From Cryptomeria japonica (taxonomy: Eukaryota > Streptophyta > Pinopsida > Cupressales > Cupressaceae), in contig NC_081409.1 in NCBI RefSeq assembly GCF_030272615.1, positions 25,739,406 to 25,803,405 on the forward strand: a DNA stretch of 64,000 bases. The letters run 5' to 3'. This document shows positions 1-11,869 of this stretch, piece by piece. Below the pieces are notes generated by a model, which saw only the letters and a list, made by a program, of their open reading frames with translations, was not told where the DNA came from and ran no database searches. Position 1 is the stretch's first letter; each line of letters opens with the position of its first letter. The translations under genes were made by a program, and so were the position numbers.

Positions 1-3000
1 ATGAACCAAGGATTTGCCTCCAAAATGCCCCCCACAGGCACCTGAATGCGCTTCTTCAAGAGCAACAGGGATTTCTGATTTGTTAAGACAGTGAAGGAGA
101 AGACCATCATAACCCCTTCGGTAAAGGACATTAGAAAGAATGATATATATAGCAGACAACTTGCGGATTCTAGCCCTAGTGTTTCTATTAGCAGAATCAA
201 GAAAGGTACCATCAGTCAAATATCTTACGATATGCGAGTACCATTCATCTGAGTCTATAAAGTCACAACATGTTACCAGAGTAGGATCGTCTACAATAGC
301 TGGAGAAATAAGGTTGTGAATAACAAATTTAAGATCAACCACAGGGTCCTCTAAAGATACAAGAGAAGCCACACATGCCATTGCATCCGCATGTCGATTA
401 TCTTTTCGAGGAACAGGTTCCATGGTATAAGAATCAAATTTTTGTAATAAAGAGATGGCAAGATCTTTATATTGTGATAATTTGTCTTGTTTTGCTTGAT
501 ATATTCCTGTTACTTGTCTTATAATCAATTGCGAATCTCCATAGATATGTATGTGTTTTATGTTCAGAGCTAAGGCTGCTTTTATTCCCGCTATAAGAGC
601 CTCATACTCAGCAATGTTATTGGTACACAGGAAATTTAGACGATAGGATAAGGGAATGGGTTTCTTTGTAGGAGAAATCAGAACAACACCTGCCCCCGAT
701 CCCGTACGACACTTAGAGCCATCGAAGTATAACTCCCAAGTTTCATCTTTCTCTATAGAAAGAATGAAGTCGTCAGGAAAAGACTCAGGGTTAGGGAAGG
801 AGAAAGGTGAAGGGGCCTCAGCTAGGTGATCGGTCAGCGCTTGCCCTTTAATTGCTCTTTGTGAAACAATTTTAAGGTCAAATTCAGTTAACATCATAAC
901 CCACTTAGCTAGGCGTCCTGATAAATCAGTTTTAGAGAAAAGATGCTTCAACGGATCAAACTTTACCATGACGTGGACTTTTGAATTTAAGAGATAATGT
1001 CTCAATTTCTGAGTCGCAAACACCAAGGCCAAGCATTGTTTTTCTATCGCAGAATATCGGGTCTCATAATTGAGTAAGGTACGACTTATGTAATAAACCG
1101 GACATTCTTTACCATCTTTATCATGTTGTGCCAATAATGCTGCAAGAGCATGAGAGGACGCAGTCGTATAAAGAAGGAAGGGTTTAGAAGGTTCAACCGG
1201 TCGAAGGATAGGAGGATTAGTTAAATACATTTTTAAATCTTCAAATGCTTGCTGACAATCCTCATTCCATTGAAAAGTGATATTCTTTTTGAGAAGTTGA
1301 GTGAAAGGAAAAGTACGATCCGCAAGTTGAGATACAAACCTACGAATAGCTTGAATCTTTCCTTGTAAGCTTTTAAGTTGAGACACATTTCTAGGAGGTG
1401 GCATGTTGACAATAGCATCTATTTTCTTAGTGTCCACCTCAATCCCACGATGCGAAACTATGAATCCTAATAGTTTTCCACTATCCACACCAAAAACACA
1501 TTTTTGGGGATTCAAGCACATGTGATATTTACGAATCCTTTCAAAGATTTGACAAAGGATTTTAATATGATCCATGCGAAGAAAGGATTTGGCTAAAATG
1601 TCATCAACATAATCCTCTAAAATCTTATGCATATAATCATGAAAGATAAGGGTCATCGCTCGTTGATAAGTTGCACCGGCATTTTTAAGTCCAAAAGGCA
1701 TCATTATCCAACAAAACGTACCCCAAGGAGTAGTGAAAGCGGTTTTGAATTGATCTTGAGGGTTAATAAAAATTTGATTGTATCCTAAAAAACCATCCAT
1801 GAAGGATAACAAGGCATGTCCTGCCGTAGAATCAACTATCATGTCAATGTTTGGAAGAGGAAAATCATCTTTTAAAGAAGCCTTATTTAGATCCCGAAAG
1901 TCGGTACACATTCTTATTTTGTTATCTGGTTTAGCCACAGCGACAATATTTGAAATCCATGGGGAATAGTCAATAGGGCGGATAAATCCAGCCTCTAATA
2001 ACTTTTCAATCTCAACCTTAACAAGCAAAGCTACCTTAGGATTCATTTTTTGAATCTTTTGTTTCACGGGCTTAGCATCAGGAACTAAGACAATGTTATG
2101 AGTAACAATCTTAGGATCTATACCAAGCATGTCAGAGTATGTCCAAGCAAAGATCTCGGGGAATTCATGCAATAAATCTTCATATTGTTTTTGTTCCTCT
2201 CCCTCCAAACATTTTCCAATTTTAATAACTTTCTCTTCATTGCAAAGATCCATCTTAACATTAGTGGTCTCACTTATGAGAAGATTACTTTGTTGAGGAG
2301 TATCCTTTAGCTGAGGGAATTCTTTCACAATCTCATCATTATCCGTCTCTTTTCCAAAGTAGGCTTCAGTGTTCAAACAATAAGGGAGTCCCCTATTGTG
2401 ATGATAACGAGGAAGAGTGTCATATGCTCCTAAAAATTCAGCTAAAGCATCATCGGTAGGGAAAACATCAAAAGCACAAGCACACGAAGGATCCCCATCA
2501 ATGTACTCGGGGTGTTGTATCGATAGAGAGGTAGAAATAACATTAACACTAATGCATGGTCTTTTAGAAGCTTTAGTGCGCTTGCAGGGATTATAGCCAA
2601 GTCCAAAGGCATAACTGTGAAAATTAGTCTCTAGAGGAACTTTTATCCCTTGTTCATGAGCACCGCAACCATTTCCATGATACCCATGCTTAGCAAAAAT
2701 GTGAAAACCACAACCATAACGATCAGCCATTTCAGGAAGAGAAGGTGGTTTTTCATAAGACAAAGAATCAAACTCTTCATAATTAGAGGTGTGAGGAGAA
2801 GACGTTTGAGAAGCGGCCACAAAATTATTACTCATAGGTTTGGGTAAGATTGATTGATTTTTAGCTTCTTCCTTCTTTTCAATTTTAAGCTCTCTAGAAG
2901 GAACCTTATATTCACCCACAAAGGTAGGATTAAAATCAAGTGATCCCCAATCGTCGTCTGCGAGAACCTTCTCAGGATCAAAATCCTTCTTATGTGTAGT

Positions 3001-4530
3001 TTCAAGTCGAGAAGAGTCTTCTTCAGGAGCTCCAGACTCATCTAAAGAATTTTGATCATCAGAGATTGAGGATTCACCGATAGGTTTCTTGTTTAAAGAG
3101 TCACCACTAGACGAGGGCGGCTTAGAGGCACCCCCTTTGGAAGTAGATGTTTGCAAACAAGCTTGAAAATTGGTATCACCTATCAAGGTATATGTCTTAT
3201 TGTTATAAATAAATTTAACTTGTCTATGCAATGTAGAAGGGACAGCTTGCATACTATGAATCCAAGGTCTCCCCAGTAGCAAGTTGTACGTTAGATTTCC
3301 CGACATAACATGGATAGGTGTAGGCAAAGTAACAGGCCCCACTGTGATGGGTAAGGTGATAGTACCTAATGAAGTTTTAGCCACATTATCAAAGCCTCGA
3401 ATAGGACGAGAATCTGGTTCAATTAAGGATGTATCCACATTCATCTTATGCAAAAGATTAATGCTACACACATTAAGACCAGAGCCATTATCTACTAGTG
3501 TTCGCCTTATAGCAGTGTCTTTCATGATAACCACAATCATCAAGGGATCATATTGATGTTTAATTTCACTAGTAGGCAACTCATCTTGGGTAAACACAAT
3601 TTGAGCTTTAGGATTCATCACAGAGTTAACCAAAGATGCTATATTACTAGATGTATTCGGTGGAGGAACATTCAAATCTTTCAAGGCATCTTGTAACATT
3701 CCATGATGAGCGGAAGAAGTTTGAATCAAATCCCAAAGGGATATCTTAGCAGGGGTAGCTTTAAGTTGTTCTATGAGATCATATTCCTTACTAAGAACTT
3801 GCGAAATACGGGGAGCTTGTGGAAGAATCGGTTGAGGATTCGGAAGAGAAACTGCGATAACAGGAGGAGGACTAGGTTGCCTATTATTTCTGGTGTGATA
3901 AGTATGGGCAACCGCATGATAACTCTCTCTAGTTATTTGCTTGGCATAATTATAAGGAATTATAGGTTTTCTTCCTTGCACAGTGATGATTGGTTTATTC
4001 GGAGTACGAAAGGAATCATGATCATACCCTCCTTGGATAGTAAGGAGAGGTGTTTTAGGACTTTGAAAGGTGGGAGAAGGATAAGCCCCTTGGACTTCAA
4101 AGAGAGGCTTTTTATGCTCATTCAAGTTTATCATGTTAACCAATTTAGAAGTCTTGTTCTTGTTTAAAGATTTCGATAAAGCCACAAAGTCATCAAGAGC
4201 ATCATCCAACAAAGCATGATCATATCTATTAAAAGGTTTATCTTTTGATTCAAAAGGAGACATCTCCTCATAGAGGGGATTATTGAAAACAACCATGTTA
4301 CTAGATTTAGTGGAAGAGTTGATAGGAATGTACCCTTGAGAGGACTCATTCAACTTATCCTTCTCCTCACAACGAAATGGCATAGTAACAAGGTTTATGA
4401 GTTTTTGGTAAAATGAAGGTTTGGCATCTTTAGGGTTCAAAAACTCATCTAAAGCTTCATCTAATTCATCTTGGCTATACTCATAATAATCATCATAAGC
4501 ATGAACATTTTGCAAATAAAAGTCTGACAT
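1..4530 (-). CDS. pol: Retroelement pol polyprotein, partial (protease, RT, two RNase H)
   Basis: The reading frame starts at ATG 4530-4528 on the minus strand, about 150 bases after the PBS, and runs without a stop to the window edge (1510 codons visible). Residues 1-330 form an acidic, probably disordered region that includes three copies of a unit of about 21 residues around the motif QG.Y. The protease is near residues 330-460, RT near 750-1010 with YVDDIL, the first RNase H near 1090-1180, and the second RNase H near 1250-1390 with DGS and NIAEYEAL motifs. The region just before the protease (PAKISLWDLIQTS) is typical of plant Tat polyproteins. It would copy the element's RNA into DNA in virus-like particles. 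The function of the N-terminal region is unknown. Confidence 0.88.
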   Translation of the reverse strand, partial: MSDFYLQNVHAYDDYYEYSQDELDEALDEFLNPKDAKPSFYQKLINLVTMPFRCEEKDKLNESSQGYIPINSSTKSSNMVVFNNPLYEEMSPFESKDKPFNRYDHALLDDALDDFVALSKSLNKNKTSKLVNMINLNEHKKPLFEVQGAYPSPTFQSPKTPLLTIQGGYDHDSFRTPNKPIITVQGRKPIIPYNYAKQITRESYHAVAHTYHTRNNRQPSPPPVIAVSLPNPQPILPQAPRISQVLSKEYDLIEQLKATPAKISLWDLIQTSSAHHGMLQDALKDLNVPPPNTSSNIASLVNSVMNPKAQIVFTQDELPTSEIKHQYDPLMIVVIMKDTAIRRTLVDNGSGLNVCSINLLHKMNVDTSLIEPDSRPIRGFDNVAKTSLGTITLPITVGPVTLPTPIHVMSGNLTYNLLLGRPWIHSMQAVPSTLHRQVKFIYNNKTYTLIGDTNFQACLQTSTSKGGASKPPSSSGDSLNKKPIGESSISDDQNSLDESGAPEEDSSRLETTHKKDFDPEKVLADDDWGSLDFNPTFVGEYKVPSRELKIEKKEEAKNQSILPKPMSNNFVAASQTSSPHTSNYEEFDSLSYEKPPSLPEMADRYGCGFHIFAKHGYHGNGCGAHEQGIKVPLETNFHSYAFGLGYNPCKRTKASKRPCISVNVISTSLSIQHPEYIDGDPSCACAFDVFPTDDALAEFLGAYDTLPRYHHNRGLPYCLNTEAYFGKETDNDEIVKEFPQLKDTPQQSNLLISETTNVKMDLCNEEKVIKIGKCLEGEEQKQYEDLLHEFPEIFAWTYSDMLGIDPKIVTHNIVLVPDAKPVKQKIQKMNPKVALLVKVEIEKLLEAGFIRPIDYSPWISNIVAVAKPDNKIRMCTDFRDLNKASLKDDFPLPNIDMIVDSTAGHALLSFMDGFLGYNQIFINPQDQFKTAFTTPWGTFCWIMMPFGLKNAGATYQRAMTLIFHDYMHKILEDYVDDILAKSFLRMDHIKILCQIFERIRKYHMCLNPQKCVFGVDSGKLLGFIVSHRGIEVDTKKIDAIVNMPPPRNVSQLKSLQGKIQAIRRFVSQLADRTFPFTQLLKKNITFQWNEDCQQAFEDLKMYLTNPPILRPVEPSKPFLLYTTASSHALAALLAQHDKDGKECPVYYISRTLLNYETRYSAIEKQCLALVFATQKLRHYLLNSKVHVMVKFDPLKHLFSKTDLSGRLAKWVMMLTEFDLKIVSQRAIKGQALTDHLAEAPSPFSFPNPESFPDDFILSIEKDETWELYFDGSKCRTGSGAGVVLISPTKKPIPLSYRLNFLCTNNIAEYEALIAGIKAALALNIKHIHIYGDSQLIIRQVTGIYQAKQDKLSQYKDLAISLLQKFDSYTMEPVPRKDNRHADAMACVASLVSLEDPVVDLKFVIHNLISPAIVDDPTLVTCCDFIDSDEWYSHIVRYLTDGTFLDSANRNTRARIRKLSAIYIILSNVLYRRGYDGLLLHCLNKSEIPVALEEAHSGACGGHFGGKSLVH

Positions 4531-4680
4531 TTTGAAATAGAAAGTGCATGAAATTTAAACATACAATGCAAAGAAACACACTCTCTCTTTTTTTTTTTTT
4601 TTTTAATGAAAATGAAAACACGCTAAATCTAGATCTAGATCTAATAGATGCAATGCAAGAAGAAGCAATGATAGTTTCAC

Positions 4681-4696
4681 GTCGGGTTCACCAAAA
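4681..4696 (-). promoter_or_regulatory. Primer-binding site of the Tat element
   Basis: On the minus strand the LTR ends in CCACACA and is followed by TTTTGGTGAACCCGAC, the expected place and form (TGG start) of a tRNA-primed PBS. I do not assign the primer tRNA. Confidence 0.65.
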
Positions 4697-5115
4697 TGTG
4701 TGGGGGAAAAAACGAGACTAGGTTATCATGCCCTAATCCTACCTCTTGTCACACACTACGGAATACTAAAGAGCCTAGAGGTATCGCACAATTGGCTACT
4801 TCTTTTTGTGAAAGAGAGAGCCACGGGCTACCTATTAGGGTTTCTATTCCTTTGTTGTAATTGAAAGGTAAGATTATGCAAGTTCAATTCCTAACCCTAA
4901 AATGCAAGTATGAGCTAACAACAAGATTACAGAATTGAACTTAAACAATGGAAAGCTGTAAATACAAGGATGAAATAAGAATGCAGATGTGTACCCGGAG
5001 TCAAAATCGGACTGAAAATGTGCGGGACGGGGGCGCGGGCGCCACTGTCCTGAAAACTGCACTGGAAACTGTCATTCTGCACTCTGAAACACTGTCGGGA
5101 AGCTGTCTGTCTGGA

Positions 5116-5207
5116 GGACCAGGGTGCCCAGCGCCTCTGTCCCAGGGACCAGGGTGCCCAGCGCCCCTGTCCTGGCAGGACCAGGGCGCCCAGCGCCCTG
5201 TCCCAGT
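5116..5207. repeat. Three tandem GC-rich repeats inside the LTR
   Basis: Three copies of a unit of about 31 bases built on GGACCAGGGTGCCCAGCGCC followed by CTGTCC. Each copy can fold on itself (GGGTGCCC, GGGCGCCC). They lie on the transcribed side of the presumed TATA box of the minus-strand LTR. Confidence 0.85.
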
Positions 5208-5949
5208 CTTCTTCTCTGCAATTTGATACAGAGTGCTATCTCGACCTGTTCTCTCCGGATCTGTATCCTGCGGCGTCGTCTGAGTCCCGAAACCTGCACT
5301 TATATCTGAAAAAGGGGGTATGGGCAGCTATATAGGGTTTTGCCTTAGTCAAACCCCCGCTTTGGTGATTTCCACCTCCACGAATAGCCAAGTTGTTTTG
5401 TAAAATATATTGTGTGTGCAGACCTAGTGTGTGTGCAAGGTCCTAAAATGCAAGAAAGCAAACTAGAGCAACCTAGAAAGTAAACCCTAATTGCTTGTAA
5501 ATGATAATGTAAATGCTCTAAATCAAGATGCAAAGTGATCTAAAGCATGAATGAAGGATATATTGAAGCTTTATGCAAAGACATGAAAACAACATGAAAT
5601 CATACCCAACCCTCAAGGGAGAGGTACAAGCCAATCTTCAGTCGGTAATCTCCTATTGTTCTTCAATGTCTTCCAAGCCCTAAATGGATGAATGGAATTG
5701 ATAAATGCTTGATAGAGGGATGTTGTAAGATGTTGAAGTCTTCAAAGATCTGCTCTTTCGCTGCATATGAGGTCCCTGGAAACAAAAATCCGATCCTTTC
5801 AAATGAAGAAAGAGAGCTCTTATGTATGAAACCCTAGGTCGCAATTTCGTCTTTTGGCCGACCTAGAGATTGAATATCCCGCCAATTTCTTGGGGTTAAG
5901 CTTTATTTTATGATTGGATCGCGCTCCTAAAATTTCGGGAAAAATGTCC

Positions 5950-5981
5950 GGGACCGTGTGCACTCCGGGCGCCACGGTCCC
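5950..5981. repeat. GC-rich inverted repeat in the LTR
   Basis: GGGACCGTG at 5950-5958 pairs perfectly with CACGGTCCC at 5973-5981 around a GC-rich loop. A near-identical flank (AACTTTTC, then CAAATT, then CAGG) follows a similar hairpin at 55104-55130. Confidence 0.8.
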
Positions 5982-6479
5982 AACAACTTTTCACCAAATT
6001 TTCAGGGCCGTCAGATATGATGATTTTAGAGAGAATCCCGAAGTTACAGGTGATTTCGAGATGTTTTGACCCCCGAAATCAAGCCCCCAAGCTCAGAATA
6101 GGGCCTAATTAGGGTTTTTGATTAAGTGATGTATTGGAGGAATAAAATGAAAGGGGCACACTTTAATGAAAGGGCCCGACTTTGTGATGTGGAAGATGAT
6201 GAAATAGAACCTTTAGACCTAATTAATTTGATTAATTAAGTGCTAAAGGGGAAATGCAATGCAAAATGCAACTGCGCCAAGGCGGGTGCTAAACTAGGTG
6301 TTAAATTGTACTGCTTTAGCAAGTGCGTACAATTTATGACGTTACAAGCCTTAACAAAAAATAGCTTTGTATACCTAAGATAGAAGTTAGGGGTTATTAC
6401 CCCTCCCTTTTCTAACTAAATTAAATAAGGTGGTGCATCTTTCGAGGGGGAGATTGAAGGTTTATCTTTTGTCTCTTAG

Positions 6480-7700
6480 ACCAACATAATGGTTGCTCTC
6501 AGGAGGAGCAGTAATGGATGAATTTTTTTTTTCTTTTTCTTTTTTGGTATTACAATTGTCTCTAATAGGGGGAGTGTTGCTAAGACGAGAAGTTAGAAAT
6601 TGCTCCTTGACCTTGATGTCAAATGGGGAGAGATTTCTGGTATTGGTGGTTGACAAAGGGGGATATTGTTTGAAACTTGAGTTATGATGTGTTGTCATTG
6701 GTGCCAAACTTGTGTGAGTTGTTTGTTTGGATGAGGCCCGAACATGATCTAGTACTGTGTTGGACAACAGTTGATGAAAGTTGTAGATATTCAATAGAAT
6801 ATATGGTCTGGTGATGTGTGTTTAGATGTTGTCGTGTTGTTTGGAGAAGATGTTGTGCATACATATGTCTTTTTTTTAAGGTTTCAATAGAAGAATTATC
6901 CATATGTAGGAAAGATTATTTAATGCTCCAATGGAAGAATGATCTACATTCTTATAGATTATGAAGATCATGATGTGCGAATTTGGATAGAATGATGTAC
7001 TATCAGGTGTGCAGGTCCGCTAATTGCTTAGATGATGAGGTTAGTTGTTGTTGTTTTTTGACAGTAAGACTGCTTGTTAGTTTGGTCCAAAAATTGAACG
7101 GTGGCTTTCAAATAAGTGGATCCAAGGGTTGCAGTTTGGAGGACATGTTCATTTGGTTTGTGCAATATTCTAGTTCAACTTTCAAGTGTTGGTTTTGATC
7201 CACAAGTTAGTTATGTTGGTATGTGCTTTACATGATCTGCTATGTTGAGTCTTAGTTGTTCTGGTTGATCTATCTTGTTCGGATTATGCTCTTTTGGTTC
7301 AAATATTGGTTCAAATATGCTTTGGAGGATGAGTTAGATAGTTGATATGGATCTCATCATGGCATATGGTGATCCACACTTATTAATTTTCATTATGTCA
7401 CATCTTGATCCTATGCTTACATTATTATTAGTATAATTGATAGACTATTAAACACAATTCATGTTGTTTAGAATTTTAACATGATTGTGATTGGTAAAAT
7501 TAGATGGTTAAATTCAAATGCATGGAAATAAAATTGAAATTAATTATGATTATGAGCTTAATATATTACACATGCTTTGAATATGGTTTATGGTATTGAT
7601 CCGTTGATGCAAATTTGAGTGCAAGTTAGTGCAGGTACATGTTGAAGACAAGAACTTGGTTGAGGTAGAAGTGCCCTAGCCACTTGGTAAGATTATGCAT
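6480..7700 (+). mobile_element. Ty1/copia 3' end remnant: polypurine tract plus start of LTR
   Basis: At 6655-6666 the sequence reads AAAGGGGGATAT, a typical copia polypurine tract. It is followed at 6667 by TGTTTGAAACTTGAG and then a TTGTCATTGGTGCCAA phrase seen near the start of many plant copia LTRs, including 9941 and 36293 here. No recognisable coding sequence remains upstream. The outer limits are uncertain and the end at 7700 is nominal. The remnant is old and broken. Confidence 0.45.
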
Positions 7701-9940
7701 GATGGAACTCGATGTTCTTGCACACACTCACGTAGTATATTCATAATTGCATTTGGAATGCTTTTAAGTTTTGCATTCATGGCAGTTTGCATTCTTGGTA
7801 ATCTTGATGTGTAGTTTGAATGTAGAATGCAAATGATATTTATGAAGATGCTTTCTTTACATTATGTTTTGTTTTGAAATGATATGGTAGAAAAAATTAA
7901 ATTGCCACCTTTAGAATACATCATAATTTCACATGATTACAAAATTGTTACTTTTATGCATTAATTTTATTGTTATGTATGAAATCAAATACTTATAATC
8001 TTAAAATTCTCCATAAAGTTGGAAAATTGAAATAAAAAATGTGTATATATTTACTTTTACTTATTGAAAATATATATTAAATATTAGATGAAACAAATTT
8101 TATTATTTTATAATAAGATTCTTTGTTTAAAAGTATATTTTAAATACACTCTTTTCATTTAAGAATATATTATAAAGCACTTATAAAATGATTTTTATTT
8201 ATTATTAAAAAAAAAATTTTTTTTACTAAATAAATATTTTATTATAAAAATAATAATTTTCATTTTAATAAACTAAACTTAATATATATAATAGCTTGTA
8301 ATTTCTTATAAAATTAAAGGTATATTTTAAAAGCAAGCTATAAAGATAATAAAAAAGGTAAAAGGAAGGCTTAAGGACGGCTATTTTTTAGTAGAATATT
8401 ATATTTCCTTGATAAGTAAAGGATACTCTTTTTTCTTTTAGATTGAGAATAGATGTTTTAAGTTTAGTTTGGTTAATAAGTCAATATGAATTGACTTCGA
8501 AAAGTATTGGTTATTTTATATATATATATATAAAGTTCGTTGATACAAAAGATTTAAGCAGTTTTTTCTTAAAAATGAATGAATGTTCATTGAATGCAAG
8601 TTATTTTTTTAATATGGCATCATATGAAAGTTTTAGGCTTTTTGGTTGGTGCATGAACACCATTTTAAGTATGAGGAAATAATTTTTTTAAGTTTGAGCA
8701 AGAGTTAAAGTGTGAAGAGAAGTATTTTAAGTGTGAGCAACAATTAAAGTGCGAAGAGAACTATTTTAAGTGCGAGAGAACAACATTTTAAGTGTGAGAA
8801 GCACTTAAGGTGTGAAAAAGAAAAAGAATCAACACTTTCTTTATGAGAGATCAACTCCCATGCATGCATCCAACCAATATTTCATTTGGGGGTTTACTAT
8901 CAGTGTCTCATATGTTTTTAAACTAGAGAAGGAGAGTAGATTTTGGGCATGACAATATATAAAATAATCAAATTTCTTTTACATAGCAAAACCACTATTT
9001 TAGATAGAGTTTTTTTATTGGGTTTAGAAGGATAGATTGAGAATTTTACATCAGTGTTATATCTAAGATTTCCAACACTCTCTAGAGTTTATTTACATTA
9101 GATAGTTAAGCATTCTTGAAGGGTTTTTATTTGGATTATTAGTTTTCAGCTTTGGGGATTTATTTTCTAGTTGTTTGGGGGTTTATAGAGGAGTTGAAAC
9201 ATCATTTCCAAGCACTCTTAGAGCAAATATTAAATCAGTAAGAGTTAATTTCCCCCTTGTTTCTTATTATTTTCTTGAATTTATTTCATTTTGGAGTGGA
9301 AATATGGTTTGAAATATGAAAACTAAAATTATGGGTAGATATTCGTTAGTTTTTATTTTTCTCAAATTTATGTATATACATATGTATATACAAGAGTATA
9401 TACAAATGTGTGCATAAATGAAACCAAGAACCTTTGATGCTTCAAGCATCATGAAGGATAATGCAATACACGATTCTTTATAAATTTACAATTATATACA
9501 ATGAATGGAAAAATAATCTCGTAGACTTTTATTTTCAGATTTATGTGACTATATTTTATAAACCAAGCTTACTTGAAAAAATGGATTATTTATTGTAGAT
9601 AAGAGCATAAAGAGACGTGGAATACTTTCTCTTCTTTTATTTTAGGTGAAATATATACACGTAACCATAAATATGTATATGAACACATGTTGTTTGACAC
9701 ATACTAGTTTTGTTGCTTTATAGTTGAATTTTTTTTCAATAGGTATAAAAATTAACATGCATGTATTAATGAGATTGATTGACATATGTATATAGGGATG
9801 GATAAATTAAGCTATTCTTATAGATGATTAAATGCATACAACCATGCAGATGCCTTAAAAGCATGAAAGATGGATAGTTGAGTTTATCCTCTTGTGCATG
9901 AAAAGAGGTGTTCATTTTAAGAATATTGGTATTTTGGATA
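7701..9940. other. AT-rich intergenic stretch
   Basis: No coding region supported. The stretch is strongly AT-rich from about 7900 to 8560, with runs of A and T and a TATATATA run near 8518. The only internal structure seen is the short tandem repeat at 8690-8810. Short reading frames here look random. Confidence 0.6.
8690..8810. repeat. Short tandem repeat, about 47-base unit
   Basis: Nearly three diverged copies of a unit built on TTTTAAGTGTGAGCAACAA and TTAAAGTGCGAAGAGAA. No function is suggested. Confidence 0.7.
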
Positions 9941-10984
9941 TGTTGATATGGTTTTGTCATTGATGTCACACCTGTCATCACTTGTCAACACTTATCAGTA
10001 CTTGGAGATTTGGTTATGTTCACTGGAAAGCAAGTGACTTATGCACAGTCACCTGTATTTGGTTCATCGATAGGATATATTGTTCACCGACACTTGGAAT
10101 CACTTGAAGACTACTTGGTTATGTCGAAGACATCGTTTGGACACTTTGTCTTGGTGATTTGTTCATTGGTACATTCAGGTTTGCATATTTGTTGTTACCG
10201 ACAAATAGGTCCAGGATATGCACTGGCAGGCATATCTATTCCAGATCAGCACGACACGTTATGGAGATGATTTGTTATTATTATAAATGCATTTGAGCCG
10301 ACATCATGCATCGGATATTGATTATTTGTAATTGATTTTATTGTAATATCTTTTAGTGAGCCGACCTATTCAATTGGTCTTAGGTTATGGTATAAATGTA
10401 AGATCTCATTTGTGAGATTGATATGCGATTGGGAAAAGGAATTGTAATAAGGTATATGCGAAAATAAGCAGAGCTATACACGCAGACATCATTTGAAGGT
10501 TGAAGGAAGGTTTTTGTGAAGGCAATCAGAACTAAACCGGTACTGAATCCAACATATGAAGATGCTATTTTATGCAATACATTGTCATTGGATTTAACCA
10601 TCCAATTGTAATCAGTGTGACTCTCATTTTGTGATTGAGTAGTGAGCTCTAGGTAGCTAGCCTTTCTACATGTGCAGAATCCATATTGTACACACATACT
10701 ATCTGTAGTAGTATCATTTGATTGTGGGTAAGGCTTCCCACCATGGTTTTTCCCCTTACAGGGTTTCCACGTACAAATATTTGTGTTATGTGTTGTGGGT
10801 GTTGTTGTCTTTCTGTTTCATGCATTAATCTTTACCGGTACTACAATTAACTAATAAAACTGTCTACCAGCATAAAGTTTGGATTATCGGTATTAAGCAT
10901 TAAGTTTTGGTTAAGTTAATTTTGGTTGAATTTATTGGACAATTGATTCACCCCCCCACTCTCAGTTGTCTCCGGGACCTAACA
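9941..10984 (+). mobile_element. Ty1/copia solo LTR
   Basis: Starts TGTTGATATGGTTTTGTCAT and ends CCGGGACCTAACA, with the copia landmarks GGTTTTTCCCC...CAGGGTTTCC near 10745-10770 and GATTCACCCCCCC...CTCAGTTG near 10945-10970. No PBS or coding region follows, so it is a solo LTR of about 1044 bases. The flanking bases (GGATA, GAGAA) do not match well, so either it is old or recombination joined different copies. Confidence 0.72.
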
Positions 10985-11869
10985 GAGAAATTGTGCATGA
11001 TTCACAATGGGAAAAAGGATGCATGTAGATTTATAATCCCATCAAAAGGATAGATAACTCTCTATCACATGCATGTTTTTTAATTGTATCATTATTGAAC
11101 AAATGAATATATTCAAAATACATGTTTTCTTGAGTGTTCCCTTTAAGGAGATAAGATTTCTTTTTCTTTGTGAGTTACGAGTTTATGCTTCTGGGCATGG
11201 GTGCCAAATATGGAATTTAACAAAGAAGGCCAATCCTCTTTTCAAGATCATGCTCAAAATATTAAAGCACTTTGGCCAAAGTCATTTATTCATTGAAATA
11301 GATGAATTCGCCTAGAAAAATTGATTAATGTATATTTCTCTATCATATCTTGATAGTAGGACTTTGCATTTCATACAAACAAATGCATGTAGGAATATCA
11401 AGTTGCATCGGGTTTCCCTCCTGCCTATTGTTTCCAGGTAGCTAGGCATTTCATGTAGGGATGGGTTTCTTTCATGTTATGAAATATTTCAGGGAAGCGT
11501 AAGCTTCATGGTTGGGCAAAAAAGCGCCCAAGCCATGTTCTCATCTCTCGAGCTACGAATGACAAATGCGATCGATGGTACTCAGAGGCATATAATTACT
11601 TTTCATATTTTTTATTATTCTCCGTACATGCTTGTACATTGTATAATGTTCTCGTATTGAGTTATCTCTTGGGCACGAGGGCCTATGGTGTAATTATTAT
11701 TCATCTTATACATGTGCTTGCACCTAGATTAAGCACTACTTAATTGAGATGTATTGACATTAATTGTGTACATTGAGATATTATCTTTCATTTTTATATT
11801 TTTGTAATTATGAGTAATTATTTAATTTTGAGATTTAGTTTAAGGATTGTGTTCCTTACACGTTGAAAG
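10985..11869. other. Intergenic stretch with nothing recognised
   Basis: No coding region, LTR boundary or inverted repeat could be supported. The reading frame at 11073-11315 shows no recognisable domain. Confidence 0.5.

Larger units (their letters stand above)
1..6346 (-). mobile_element. Ty3/gypsy retrotransposon, Tat type, left-truncated by the window edge
   Basis: Minus-strand element with, in transcription order, LTR (about 6346-4697), primer-binding site (4696-4681) and a pol reading frame from about 4530 that stays open to position 1, so the visible part looks whole. Parts seen: a linker with short repeats, an aspartic protease with the plant signature LVDNGSGLNV, reverse transcriptase with YVDD near 1612-1623, a Ty3-type RNase H near 1000-1250 and a second RNase H near 380-790. 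The second RNase H is the hallmark of the Tat/Ogre clade. Integrase and the 3' LTR lie outside the window. No gag domain or CCHC knuckle was recognised between the PBS and the protease. Age cannot be set without the second LTR, but the open frame suggests it is young. Confidence 0.88.
4697..6346 (-). repeat. 5' LTR of the Tat element
   Basis: On the plus strand the block begins TGTGTGGGGG and ends GACGTTACA, giving TG...CA ends and about 1650 bases. The left boundary is fixed by the PBS. The right boundary is a best guess because the partner LTR is outside the window. A CTATATAG box sits near 5330. A long GC-rich inverted repeat lies upstream of that box (5950-5981), and a triple GC-rich repeat lies downstream (5116-5207). 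Confidence 0.65.

Noticed and set aside
3703-4167. 154-residue plus-strand frame
   Set aside because: Shadow of the open minus-strand pol frame of the Tat element.
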